The notes beneath the pieces were generated by a model. The model ran no database searches, was not told the origin of the DNA, and worked only from the letters and a program-made list of their open reading frames with translations. 64,000 bases of DNA from Clarkia xantiana subsp. parviflora (taxonomy: Eukaryota > Streptophyta > Magnoliopsida > Myrtales > Onagraceae): positions 2,130,839-2,194,838 of the forward strand of contig JAPTYO010000015.1 of assembly GCA_036873135.1 (NCBI GenBank), read 5' to 3'. This document shows positions 23,101 to 33,988 of the stretch, piece by piece. The position numbers and the translations under genes are program-made. Each line of letters opens with the position of its first letter. Positions within the stretch are counted from its first letter, which is position 1.

Positions 23101-25117
23101 TTGACTATCTTCTCTAGTAAAAACTTTAGAAAGAAAAACATCCTTATACCATTTAAACTGAGATAAGTTTTGACATCTTAAATTCATCAATTGTTCTTGA
23201 GATTTATCAAGTTGTAAAGATGTAGTCCCTATAAAATGTTTTGCTATTGTATATAATAGCGTATTGACACAATCGGTAACCTGGGTAGGTTGTCCGTTTT
23301 GTGTTTCAATTTTTATGGCTCGCATAATATGCAATTTAGCCTATTCAGGTAGGTGAAAATCCCACCAACCTTTTAATTGACCAGTGAAGCCTTGAATTAA
23401 GGCTCTAGAAATATTCTCATCAGAAGCACCATTTGTTCTACAAGCAGTCGCATACATGGTCATGTAATTTAACACTGTTTGTATTTGGTACTCTGTCATA
23501 CCATCAATATTCCATTCAGCAATTGAATTTCCATCAAACTGAACAACATTGAATTCGTCACGCTGTTCAAGTTGGAGGTCAATGGGAGTTGGCCTATGAT
23601 AATAAGGTTTTGCCGGAATATTGTAAACCAGTTTCTTCTTATAAGAAGTTAACTTATTAATTTGAAACTGATCTTCAGGTTGTTCGGATAAGAACAATTT
23701 TTCAAGCTGATCAATTTTTTCTTCTTCAGAATTAGAAGTTTCGGAATATTTGTCAGACTCGTTTTGCCCCAAAGGAGCGCAATCCTTTTCTTTTATTCCA
23801 CGATTACTTAATCTTTTCATAAGTTCTTCTATCATCTCAGTATTTTGAGATTTAAAATGAAGTTTCTCGGAAGACATGGGTTTAAACAAAACCCTTTTAT
23901 CTATTTGAAATGGTTCTGAATTAAGAACTTCTTTTCCTTTAGTATGTACTAATTCTGATTTGAAAATTTCTTGAGAGACTTTTTTCTCAATTCGATTTAG
24001 TTGATCTCCCATTGTTTTGAGAGTCAAGTTTGTAAAATTGTTTTGTTCAACAACAGCTTCTACTTTGTCACTTTTCCTATAAGGAGTTGCTAAAACTTCA
24101 TCATCATTTATCTTTAAAGTTAAATTTACTTCAGGCGGATGGATACTTTTAGTAATTTTTCCATTCTTAGCAATAAAATCTCTATAAGAGCTTTCAAGAG
24201 GGAGAATAAAATTTTGATCTTCAAAATCAGGATATTCTTTTTTCTCTGATATATAAAGAATTTGCATAAATTCAAAAAATTCGACAAACTCATCACTCCT
24301 TTTAAGGAATTTATTATATAAAGAAAAATATTTTCTCTGGCTTTTAATTCTTTTTAAGGAAAACCATTTTCTATGAAATGAATATTTTGGGGAATAAAAT
24401 AATTCCTTAGCAAGACCTTTTAAAGGACATGATTCAATTTCTTCATCTATGGTAATAGTAAATATGCCCATATCCGAAAGTGTTGGAGATTTAACTCTAG
24501 CCTCCGAGGGCTTATATTAACTACATATTCAGGTTGATTAACACCGTCAGTAGTAAACCTAGTTCCTGCAATATTATCTTTTTCAGGATTGGACATAGGT
24601 GCAGAAGATAAAGACAATCTTCCTTGAGTGAAATTATTGTGGTCTGAATTAAGACTATCTTGACATAGGTTTAGGCGAGCTATTCTCTTACTAGAGAATC
24701 TAATTTCAACGCTACCATCTGGATATTCTATTATTTCTTCAAGTTCACGATTTTCCTGTTTTACAGGTTCACTAGCACCTTCTAAAACCCAGTTTTCGGG
24801 TAATTTTACCTAACTCCAAGAAATAGTTTTGGGACTTTTAAATTGCTTTTAGCAAGGTTTGTAATAAATAGAGTAGTAGATCCTTTTGGATCTGTAGATA
24901 ACATTTTTAATTTTGGAACTACGGTGTTCATAACTTTATATTGAATTCTATAAATAAGAATTATGTTCTCTGATCCTTGCATCATGTTAAAACCATCTGA
25001 TTTAATGTCAAGACAGAGAGCATGCATGAGGTTAGGGTCATTTAATGACAAAGTAAAATTTGGAAAGCATGAAAAATATATTGGGCCATCACATAGACTA
25101 GATTCAATTATTCCTAA
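20144..25117 (-). pseudogene. Viral ORF1 copy, N-terminally truncated and multiply broken
   Basis: Covers the later half of the movement protein through RNase H. Breaks: nonsense in RT near 21248 (Tyr codon to TAG); loss of about 46 bp near 22945 before the zinc knuckle; nonsense near 23341 in coat (Glu to TAG); a small indel near 24512; nonsense near 24811. The protease motif DSGAD and YIDD are present. At about 25117 the movement-protein sequence joins CCAATCTCTCC, i.e. the region just upstream of the PBS of the next copy. The leader and the first part of the movement protein are thereby deleted. Confidence 0.88.
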
Positions 25118-25360
25118 CCAATCTCTCCAGGAACATAAACCAAGACAAATGACAAGGAGGATGACAACTTGCAAGACAAATACACATATAACAAAAGCAA
25201 AAGCACTCAAGTGGTATGTAAGGATAGCACTCTCCAAAGTCTACCTCTAGATTTCCTAAGAGGTCCCTTTTATACATCTACTTGAGTGGGAGACATAATG
25301 ATTACTCCTTGAAGCCTTCTTCTCTATCTTCTTTGCATGCCATCCACGTTGAGAAGTCTT
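25118..25360 (-). promoter_or_regulatory. Viral intergenic region, left part, interrupted by element B
   Basis: Head-to-tail neighbour copy: sequence upstream of the PBS plus promoter. TATAAAA lies at 25268-25274 on the minus strand. Element B is inserted after GTCTT (25356-25360). The region resumes at 32633 with the duplicated GTTTT and then CATGAG, as in uninterrupted copies (e.g. about 41525-41535). Confidence 0.85.
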
Positions 25361-26097
25361 TGTTTCGACCAAGTTAACGCGAATGGTCCGTCGAGTAACT
25401 TGTCGATGTCTCTGAGTGGAGTGTGAGCCTATTAGGGCCAAGTCTGTCTCACTAAGATCGTGCACGGGCCCTTGTCTTGTGAATCGCGCTGAGTCCTCTG
25501 GGCTCTCTCGCTAACCGCTCTTCCGTACCTGCGAGAGGAGCATTACCAAGCAACACCCGTGGAGAGGGGGGGGGATGCTTGGTGCGCTCACTCCGACGAT
25601 CAACATCAGATGGTTTCTAGAGAGAGAGAGTTTAGAGAGAGGTTAGAGCTTTTCTTGATTCTCACCCCGAAAAATGACTTGAAAATGTTTACCCCCAAGG
25701 TGGCTATTTATAGGCAACCTTGGACCGTAAACCGGTTTTGACCCGGTTCAATGTGGAAATGTGAACCGGGATGTAGGGGAGAGCTTTGGGAAAAGGACTC
25801 TGACGCTCGTCTCAGGCGGCTGTCACGAGCGGGACGCACGCGCCTTTGAAACGTAGGTCTCGGACACATAGGAGTTAGTTAAAAATCGGGTCTCCTATAC
25901 ATTCGGGACGAAATGGGGGGTGTGCGCGACACCCCCCGGGTGTTAAGCTTACCCGGAATTCCGGGTAAGCCCCCCGGGGGTGCCGGGCAAGTTCGCGACT
26001 TGCCCGGTTTCCCCCGGTTAGCTCGAAATTGGGTTTTACGCGCGTGTATAAGGTCCGAATAATTAAAACCGAGCCCGAATCATGCGTATATCCATCA
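25361..26097 (-). repeat. 3' LTR of element B
   Basis: 737 bp, TGTTTCGACC to TATATCCATCA as read on the plus strand. It carries the 24-bp GGAATTCC palindrome (25947-25970) and a TATA box (25704-25713, minus). Right-hand neighbour is the polypurine tract. Confidence 0.92.
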
Positions 26098-26109
26098 CTT
26101 GCCCCCGAG
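26098..26109 (-). other. Polypurine tract of element B
   Basis: On the minus strand CTCGGGGGCAAG directly precedes the 3' LTR start TGATGG, the expected place for plus-strand priming. Similar CCGGGGGCA motifs recur further inside, near 27391 and 27537. Confidence 0.8.
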
Positions 26110-27969
26110 TTAAATAATGGTCTGACCTTTGTTTAACTCTATTCTAAGATAGGGTATACGCGTGATTCGGGTCGTCTGCTCACCTTGAGTTTCGACCTAC
26201 CAATGGTGGATACGCGCGGCTTAGACGAGTTCCTTGCCTTAGTTTTTTGAGATGGTCGTGCTTGATAACTGCGCAAAGGGTTAGTAGCACAACGGACTAC
26301 GAGTAATATGATAAATGTGATTTTGGGAGAAGTAAGGCGCGAGCGCGCACGAAATTTTTCAGGTTCGTACGATGATCAAAGAAATATGGAAGGTTCATGC
26401 CATGACTAAATGTATCAAAATTATAACAACTCATGAAAGTTTTGATAAAACGTTTTTCATGCCATATGATGGTTTTCGGGAGCCCGTCGTCCGAGACGGC
26501 CGTCGTGACGGCGAGACGACGGTTTTAGTAAACGAAATACCACCGGGTTTGGAAAATCACATGTAACGGACTTGACACGAAAAATCTTAAAAATAATGTT
26601 TTCAAGTAGTTGAGACCATTTGAAATGACTTAGTTAAATTTGGCTAAGTCACTTGATGGTGAAAATCCAAGTTATCAACAACTTTAAAAAATGGAGGGTG
26701 GATGTGAGTGTACCTCTTGGATGTATGGTGCTTGCTAGGTTGTGTAGTCCACCTCCTTTGTGATAGTTTATAAAACTATCAACATTTGAATAGGTTGTTG
26801 AGAGGGTTTTGGAGAGTCTAAGGTAGTGATTTAGGAATTCACTTTAGGGTATTAGTGTGACCCCATTTCGGCCGGCCACCACCAGGACTACCACCGGCGA
26901 GATCACGGCGGCCCGGCAGCGGCGAGGCGGCGGCGGCGACGGCAGCACTGCAGGTGGCGGCGGCTGCATTGTTTACGGGGCCAATTTTGACCCGATTTGG
27001 CCCGTTTTCGAGTCCTTATCGCCGGGTATTGATCGGTAATGTCTTCTCCTTCCTTTGCTTGATGTTAATTGGACCTTTAGGGCTGCACATTTCGAATTTC
27101 AATAAGGTGTATGATAGGTGTTCGATGAAATGCCTAAGTGAAATCTTGGCTTGATTTTTCAAAATTCGTTTTTGGCCAAACTCTAAATGTATATAGATAG
27201 AGTTATGGATAGTGAACTCCCTTTGTGAAGAGGCCCTTAGGTTTCGGTCAACCGAGGGGGAATCGTGGAGGTTCACAATCGGACTTATTCGAGCAAAAAG
27301 TTCGACCCTTTGTATCTTGATGTTGGTGACTTGATATGATGCCCCCAATTGTGATAATGACTCCTTGATTGTTTGTGAGTGGATAGTCATGCCCCCGGAG
27401 TTTAGGTGATCGCTCGGTAGCTCGTGCTTATTGGTGGCTTAGTTGATCCGAGTGCTCTTTGAATTGTTCGGGTAAGGGTAAGTTTCCCCGTGACATGTAA
27501 TGGGCTTGCTTAAGTGTATTTGAGCTGCTTGTATGTGCCCCCGGAGCCTTGAGCCGTTTTGGGGATAAAATTTGATCGAAATGTGGTCGAATTGCATTTT
27601 GTAATTATGGCCAACCTTGCATGTCTTGGATTTCTTTAGCTCTTTGAACTTATTGCTTTGTGGAATGCTTGAATGCCTGTGTCACATTGCACAAATATAT
27701 GGAAATTTGATTAGTAGGTGGCCTAGGCCTTTGGTGAGTGTAGGGACTTTTGATTCCCGAGCAGGAGGGTCCCTAGCAGTTTGCTCGCGGACAGTTGGTC
27801 CGTTGGGTTGGATGTCCTTGCGAAGGACTTGATGAATGTGGTTGACGTGTTGCCTTGGTTTTTGATTGAGTTGTGTATGGTTTTTGTAGGGCTTGGTTGA
27901 CGGGCTTGCAAGCGCGTGTCTTTGAAACTTAGGAATCTTCCCAGGAACTGTCATCCCCGAACTACTGAG
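26110..27969. other. Element B region between antisense gene and 3' LTR
   Basis: No long convincing frame. There is a GGC-repeat tract at about 26900-26970 and several small unsupported frames. Because the antisense gene starts at about 27970 and reads away from the 3' LTR, this region is the likely place of its promoter. No clear TATA box was fixed. Confidence 0.5.
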
Positions 27970-30411
27970 ATGAGTGAGTCTCCCGATTCCCTTCTTTGCA
28001 CATATTACTTTTCTTATGATGGTTTGGAGATAAGCGAGGACACCCCCCTTTTACTCCAACTCGATCTTCCCGGGACAGGTGTTAGCCATGAAGCCATTGC
28101 GATGACTCAGACCTATCCTCCCAATCGTATCACGACTGAGGAGTTTGTGGAGAGTGTAGATAAGTCGGGGGTCTGTCCTCTTTCCGAAGCATTCTTCCCA
28201 TTTGACATATGCAAAGATGTCGAGGTTGGCTCAGTTACCGTTCCTCCCGTGGACCTAGATGTAGTTTATACGGGACAGATAGAGGAGGGCTTGTGTTTTC
28301 CGTACTGCAAGGATCTTGTCCGCTTATGTCGTCATTTCCACATCTCGCCCCTCAATCTCTCCCCTGCTGCTTTTCACGCGTGGACCTGTTTTCGTATTCA
28401 GTGCCACAAGCACTCGTGGGCTTACTCCTTGATTCTTTTTCGGACCTTCTACCGCCTGGAGCGACGAGACAAATCGGGGTTGTCCACCTTTTGCAGTCGG
28501 TGGCCTTGCCTTTCCTCTTTTGGCCTTGGGGGTGCCAAGTGGAAGCCGAGCGGGCGGTTTGCCACCCCTTACCCTCGCTCCCAGGAATGGCAGAATCATT
28601 ATTTCTTTGTGAGCGACGTCGGGACTAAGTGGGAGACGTGTCATGTCCTGGAGTGTGACCCTGTCCCCTCCTTTTCCGAGTATACCCCTCAGGATGAGAA
28701 GGCCTTTCGCGAGATCTTTCGCAACAATCAGGCGGGGGTTATAGTCCCTTTGACTCAGGGTTCTGAAGAGGAGTTGCTTGCCGCAGGCTCATCGTATCTT
28801 CTTCCCAGGGTGTCTTGGTATGCTTTCGAATTTTTATAACCTTGTCTTATGTTATCCTGTAGGTTGGTTTCTTAACAAGCAACAGGATTGCAGACTGATG
28901 CTGCGCGAGGGCTCCCCGTTGCTGCTCCGGCCCCTGTTGAAGGGCCTCGTCATGGGCGAGGAAAAGGACCTATGGGTAAAGTACTTCTCCCTTTTTATCG
29001 TTTTCGGCTGTATTTCTGTTTGTAGTTCTAACGTTTTCTTCTTCCTGTTTGCAGGTCGCGCGCCTGCTGAGAGGGAGCGGGCGGAACCCGTTGCTGACTC
29101 TTCTCGGCGCCCCTCCGCTAAGAGGACCGATGTTGCGGCGCGTGCCTCGGGTGATCTTAAGCGCTCGAGAGTTGAGGGAACGTCTGTCTTGCCTTCTCGT
29201 GATAAGAGGAAGCAAGTTGCCGAGCGCGTCCCTCCTGCCCCCGGGCCGAGGCATGGGACGGCGGATGAGGTCCCCCCAGGTTCACGTATGCCTTCACGCG
29301 ACAAGAGGAAGCATGTTGATGAGCACGTCCCTCCTGTCCCCGAGCCGATGCATGTGACAGCAGAGGAGGTTCCCCCTGTATCAGGTGTGCGGAATCTCAT
29401 TTTATGTACTTAGCATATTTTGCTTGTATGGTTGCTTATGTTTGTGCTTTGCAGATATCCCTCCACTTCCTTCGCTTCGCAGAAGTGATCTTGTCCGTCG
29501 CTTTGAACGCGACGTCACAGGTGGTGTGTGGGTGCCCTATTCGGGTACGCGCCTTCGTTTTCCCAAGGATGCGTCCTTGAGCATTCCTGAAGTTGGCGTT
29601 CGGGTGGTGCAGAGGTCTGTTCCCCCTGCAGACCGGAAGGAGTGCCCCCCGAATTCTGCTAGTGCGCGCGCCTTTGTGGAGGAGAGCGTCGGGGTCTTCG
29701 CTCCGGTGAATGTTTATCCTTCTTAGAATTGATTCATTCATTGTTGCACTTGTTTTGATAGTTATACTCTTTTTGATGCAGGTTAATGCTGATATTGCCA
29801 ACTTATCATCTTTTGTCATCGAGCTTTCTGATGAGAAAGATCAGCTTCTGGAGAGCCATGAGGAGCTAATGAAGGAGCAGGTCTCTTTGACTGAGGATGC
29901 GAAAGGCCATGCTGGGGAGCTTCTCATACTATCTGATGCGCTTGCCTCGAGTCAAGCTCGTGTTGCCGAGATCCGAGATCAGCTGTCTGCTGTGAAGGGT
30001 CGGATGGCCCTTCGGGAGGGGGTGCGGGCTGCCAAGTTGCAAAAGGCGAGGGAGGACGGCTTTTCGGAAGGCAAGGCCGGCGCTTTTAAGCGGTATCCTC
30101 AGAGCGAGCCTTTCCTTTCCGCCGTTCAGGCGAGTTATGAGTCTTTGAAGAAGGAGTTTCTTGATGACTTCGTTCCCCTGATGCATCGTCTTGCCCCCCA
30201 GTTTCCCTTTGAGAAATTGGATGCTGCTGGTGTGATTGGTTTGAGTGATTTGGGGGGGGCTTCCTCTCTTCAGGTGGAGGACACCATTAGTGCAGATGGT
30301 GAGCCGATGTTTAGCTTTGAGCGGGATGCTGATATCTTTGGTGATACCCCTGCCTGTGATCCCTTTGCGACGGAGGACTGCGATGTTGATGTGCGCCATC
30401 TCCTTGACTAG
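27970..30411 (+). CDS. Antisense spliced gene (aORF) of element B, function unknown
   Basis: On the strand opposite to the element's own transcript. ATG at 27970 opens a 280-codon exon. Introns suggested by open frames and splice sites: a short gap ending at 28862 (acceptor CTGTAG); about 28976-29054; 29385-29454; 29706-29781. The last exon (29782-30411) is a likely coiled coil (about 29800-30080) and ends with an acidic tail and TAG. Middle exons are basic with repeated SRDKRK-type segments (about 29190-29340). It matches the aORF of element A in several blocks and in one exact intron position. Comparable antisense ORFs occur in Tat-lineage elements; their role is unknown. Exon 1 resembles the plant mobile-domain/transposase-like proteins only vaguely. 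Confidence 0.75.
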
Positions 30412-30597
30412 GTCGATATGGACCCTTTGTGTGTTTGTTTGTTCCTTTGCATGCGTAGTATTTTGGCGAAGGACTTGTTTAGGACTTGTCTGTCGTAGAC
30501 CTGTTTGATCTTATATATATATATGCTTGTCATGAATGCATTAAATAGATGTGATAACTGAATACTTCCTTGTTATTTTAGTCATAACATAGGATAG

Positions 30598-31245
30598 TGA
30601 AGTGCGGATAGATTAGTACGTCCGACACTTTTTGTGAGGGGGATCCGAATGGAACCGCTTTCTCTCTTGTGCAAGGATGTGAATAGATTAGTATGTTCAC
30701 ATCCTTGGTTAGATTGTTGGATTGCGAAGTGTGGATAGATTAGTACGTCCGACACTTGCAATTTTTATGAGAAGGGGGGAACTCTAAGGAACCGCTTGGC
30801 CTTCTTTTGCAAGGATGTGAATAGATTAATACGTTCACATCCTTGTATTGCGGCGAAGTGTGGATAGATTAGTACGTCCGACACTTGCATTTGTTTGCGA
30901 GGGAGGATTCCTAAGGAACCGCTTGTCCCCCGACTTTTTGCAAGGATGTGAATAGATTAGTACGTTCACATCCTTGTATTGTGGCGAAGTGTGGATAGAT
31001 TAGTACGTCCGAAACTTGCATTTGTTTGCGAGGGAGGGTTCCTAAGGAACCGCTTGTCCCCCGACTTTTTGCAAGGATGTGAATAGATTAGTACGTTCAC
31101 ATCCTTGTATTGCGGCGAAGTGTGGATAGATTAGTACGTCCGACACTTGCATTTGTTTGCGAGGGAGGGTTCCTAAGGAACCGCTTGTCCCCCGACTTTT
31201 TGCAAGGATGTGAATAGATTAGTACGTCCACATCCTTGATGAAAA
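30598..31245 (-). repeat. Tandem array of alternating hairpins in element B
   Basis: Reverse-complement counterpart of 15728-16460. About ten loops TAGATTAGTAC (complement of GTACTAATCTA) alternate between AAGTGT and GGATGTG arms, e.g. near 30611, 30690, 30739, 30822, 30867, 30954, 30996, 31085, 31127 and 31216. Units near 30840-31200 are almost identical over about 120 bp, showing recent homogenisation. A spacer block GGTTCCTAAGGAACCGC is itself an inverted repeat. Confidence 0.88.
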
Positions 31246-31447
31246 TATTCCAACTCCTTGGATGCGTCGTGCGTCCTTTGCTTTGGTTAGTGATGAGCCT
31301 TGTATAGGTTGGCTTGTTGTCACTGTTGTTGTTTTGATGCCTTGGTTGTAAGCTTAGGCGTTGTATGTGAGTTAATAGTGTGCCTACAAGAGACATGAAT
31401 TTTGTTAGTATTTACGACATAACTTCATTTGATGCGCAAGTATGGAG

Positions 31448-31850
31448 TTACACATTTTCTTCTTTTGAAGTAATGAAGACTAAAAAGCTTGATACGACGG
31501 CTTTTAGTTCTATGGTTTCCTTTCTTGTTAATGCATGGAATTTCTTCAAGTGTCCCCCGCTGAAAGTGTTAGGCAATTCGTTCCCGTCAACATCTTGGAT
31601 GCGGTATGCATTAATGTATGGGACTGCTACTATCTTGTAGGGGCCTTCCCACTTGGGGGACATCTTGTTGATTTGGTCCAGGTGTGAGAATTCGTTTCTT
31701 CTCCACACCATTTCTCCCACATGGAATTGTCGCGCCTTGACCTTTCTGTTGTAGTATCTGGATGTGGCTAGGCGCATCTTTGCTTGAACTTGTTCTGATT
31801 TCCATCTTGCTTGTTTGTTTGAGTAACGCAGGCTTTCTGTTCGAAGCCCG
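31448..31850 (-). pseudogene. Integrase C-terminal remnant of element B
   Basis: The frame reads a typical Ty3/gypsy integrase tail: RYYNRKVKARQFHVGEMVWR, then PKWEGPYKI (GPY/F module) and a GGHLKKFH end. Upstream it runs through the PBS into the LTR (nominal start 31969), so there is no true start codon. The join of CAGACGGCGCC to this tail shows that everything from gag to the integrase core was deleted at once. Confidence 0.85.
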
Positions 31851-31852
31851 CA

Positions 31853-31862
31853 GACGGCGCCA
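31853..31862 (-). other. Primer-binding site of element B
   Basis: TGGCGCCGTC on the minus strand, 3 bp inside the 5' LTR, same form as element A at 12328. The deletion breakpoint lies right at its 3' edge. Confidence 0.82.
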
Positions 31863-31864
31863 AG

Positions 31865-32632
31865 TGTTTCGACCAAGTTAACGTGAATGGTCCGTCGAGT
31901 AACTTGTCGATGTCTCTGAGTGGAGTGTGAGCCTATTAGGGCCAAGTCTGTCTCACTAAGATCGTGCACGGGCCCTTGTCTTGTGAATCGCGCTGAGTCC
32001 TCTGGGCTCTCTCGCTAACCGCTCTTCCGTACCTGCGAGAGGAGCATTACCAAGAAACACCCGTGGAGAGGGGGGGGATGCTTGGTGCGCTCACTCCGAC
32101 GATCAACATCAGATGGTTTCTAGAGAGAGAGAGAGTTTAGAGAGAGGTTAGAGCTTTTCTTGATTCTCACCCCGAAAAATGACTTGAAAATGTTTACCCC
32201 CAAGGTGGCTATTTATAGGCAACCTTGGACCGTAAACCGGTTTTGACCCGGTTCAATGTGGAAATGTGAACCGGGATGTAGGGGAGAGCTTTGGGAAAAG
32301 GACTCTGACGCTCGTCTCAGGCGGCTGTAACGAGCGGGACGCACGCGCCTTTGAAACGTAGGTCTCGGACACATAGGAGTTAGTTAAAAATCGGGTCTCC
32401 TATACATTCGGGACGAAATGGGGGGTGTGCGCGACACCCCCCGGGTGTTAAGCTTACCCGGAATTTTCTGGGTAAGCCTAGTTTACCCGGAAATTCCGGG
32501 TAAGCCCCCCGGGGGTGCCGGGCAAGTTCGCGACTTGCCCGGTTTCCCCCGGTTAGCTCGAAATTGGGTTTTACGCGCGTGTATGAGGTCCAAATAATTA
32601 AAACCGAGCCCGAATCATGCGTATATCCATCA
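31865..32632 (-). repeat. 5' LTR of element B
   Basis: 768 bp. Same as 25361-26097 apart from a few substitutions and an extra segment of about 30 bp near 32463-32495 beside the GGAATTCC palindrome. TATA box at 32209-32218 (minus). Confidence 0.92.
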
Positions 32633-32848
32633 GTTTTCATGAGTTGTTGTCAAGATTCCCTCCTGATAGAAAATGTCCTTTTAGACTAACTTTCTTTTTA
32701 TGCATGGCATCCACGTATCTATTCATGCATCCATCCATCTAAAATAATTTTTACTATTCATAAATAATAAAGATTACTAATTAATTTTAAATTTACACTA
32801 ATAAGTGCATAATTACTTACATTTAAACGGATTATTATCCGTAGACAT
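32633..32848 (-). promoter_or_regulatory. Viral intergenic region, right part after element B
   Basis: Continuation of the interrupted viral intergenic region: target-site copy GTTTT (32633-32637), then sequence equivalent to about 41531-41741 up to the ORF2 stop at 32849. Confidence 0.85.
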
Positions 32849-33988
32849 TTATGCAAAAGGATCTTGAGAATCCTGCATAGTGTCATCTGTTTTTTGGCTG
32901 CTATTAGCCTCAACATCATTTTCACCTTCAGATTCGTAAAGAATCTCTTTAAGTCGTCTCTTCAATTCGAGCTTGGTCTCAGATGAAGATTCCAATAGTT
33001 CTTTTAGAACTTCAGAAAGATCTTTCTTCGAAGATTCCCCGACTGAAGGGGGAGGTGGAGGTGGATCAAATGAAACTAAGCCCTTTTGAGTAAAGGCAGA
33101 GTCTTCTTTGAAAAATTCAAATTTGTCCCACCATTTAATCGAGACCCTTCTTCCTAAATAAGGAATATCGGCAACTAATTTTCCGAATCGATTAATAGGC
33201 ATTTTAGCCATAACAATTTCCCATTTCAAAATCCATGGGACCTTGTAGAGAGCTGTAAAAATAAGCTCATGATATTTTAGAGATGAATTTACCTGTTCAA
33301 ATTGTTCATAAACTTTCCTGATTTTATCTGGGAAGATAATTGGATTTGCTCCCCATGTATAAAACCATTTTATAAACCACTGAGGAATTTTAGTGGTGTC
33401 GAAATCTCGAAATTGAAGAAACCATGTGTGCTTCTTTTGACGATTTTCATAGTAGAAAGCACCTTCCCATGCTTTGATATAATCAAAGTAATTGAATACG
33501 TGTTTTGTTTTTGGTATTTCGTGATAACGAAATAGGTCACCATTCCATTGATCTGGTGTTAAAACCCTTTTGATGAAGGCTTTAGAATAAGCCCACTCCT
33601 GGCTGTTACCTCTGGTGACAGAGTCAAAGTCTACAGATTGAGTAACCTGCAGAATGGTTAGATAAAAATTGGTTTCTTTTGGATAAAAGAATGGATCTCC
33701 GAATTCTTTGAGATAAAATGAGGATATTTCCTCTGGAGTTAAATGAGCATATTTTTGCTCGACCGGGGCTACCCACATAGTAGCATAGGGGATAAATGGA
33801 TAGACAAACTCATTAGCTTGCTCTGATTTATTTGCTGCTGCATAAGCATCTCCTCTAAGCTGCATTTCGGTAGGGATAGCCTTTAAGGCCTCAGCTTTTA
33901 GCTGATCTTTTGTTTTTGCGATGGCTGCCTTATAAGGCGTGGAAGGAGATGGAATTATGGCTTTATCCTTCGCTCTTTTCTTATTCAT
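32849..33988 (-). CDS. Viral ORF2, the only uninterrupted copy (379 aa), unknown function
   Basis: Starts at ATG 33988, overlapping the ORF1 stop as ATGA, and ends at TAA 32849-32851. The product has a basic N-terminus, a central region rich in aromatic residues (many F, Y and W between about residues 50 and 290), a seven-proline run near residue 315, then a charged, probably helical Glu/Lys-rich tail ending in Ser/Asp. I see no catalytic motif, signal peptide or membrane segment. Four other copies in the window are disrupted, so openness here is probably chance persistence. Florendoviruses have an ORF2 of unknown function at this position. Confidence 0.85.
   Translation of the reverse strand: MNKKRAKDKAIIPSPSTPYKAAIAKTKDQLKAEALKAIPTEMQLRGDAYAAANKSEQANEFVYPFIPYATMWVAPVEQKYAHLTPEEISSFYLKEFGDPFFYPKETNFYLTILQVTQSVDFDSVTRGNSQEWAYSKAFIKRVLTPDQWNGDLFRYHEIPKTKHVFNYFDYIKAWEGAFYYENRQKKHTWFLQFRDFDTTKIPQWFIKWFYTWGANPIIFPDKIRKVYEQFEQVNSSLKYHELIFTALYKVPWILKWEIVMAKMPINRFGKLVADIPYLGRRVSIKWWDKFEFFKEDSAFTQKGLVSFDPPPPPPSVGESSKKDLSEVLKELLESSSETKLELKRRLKEILYESEGENDVEANSSQKTDDTMQDSQDPFA

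Larger units (their letters stand above)
25361..32632 (-). mobile_element. Element B: Tat-like Ty3/gypsy deletion derivative, both LTRs, TSD
   Basis: A 7.27-kb element on the minus strand. 5' LTR 31865-32632, PBS 31853-31862, integrase C-terminus, hairpin array, antisense gene (plus strand), polypurine tract, 3' LTR 25361-26097. The flanking 5-bp duplication is gtctt/gtttt (one mismatch). Gag, protease, RT, RNase H and most of integrase are absent: the PBS joins almost directly to the integrase tail. It would need proteins in trans to move. The two LTRs differ by eye at roughly seven positions plus one insertion of about 30 bp, so insertion was recent. Confidence 0.92.

Noticed and set aside
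26857..27154. Gly/Ala-rich frames in the GGC tract of element B
   Set aside because: Low-complexity sequence, short, overlapping in two frames, and not matched in element A.
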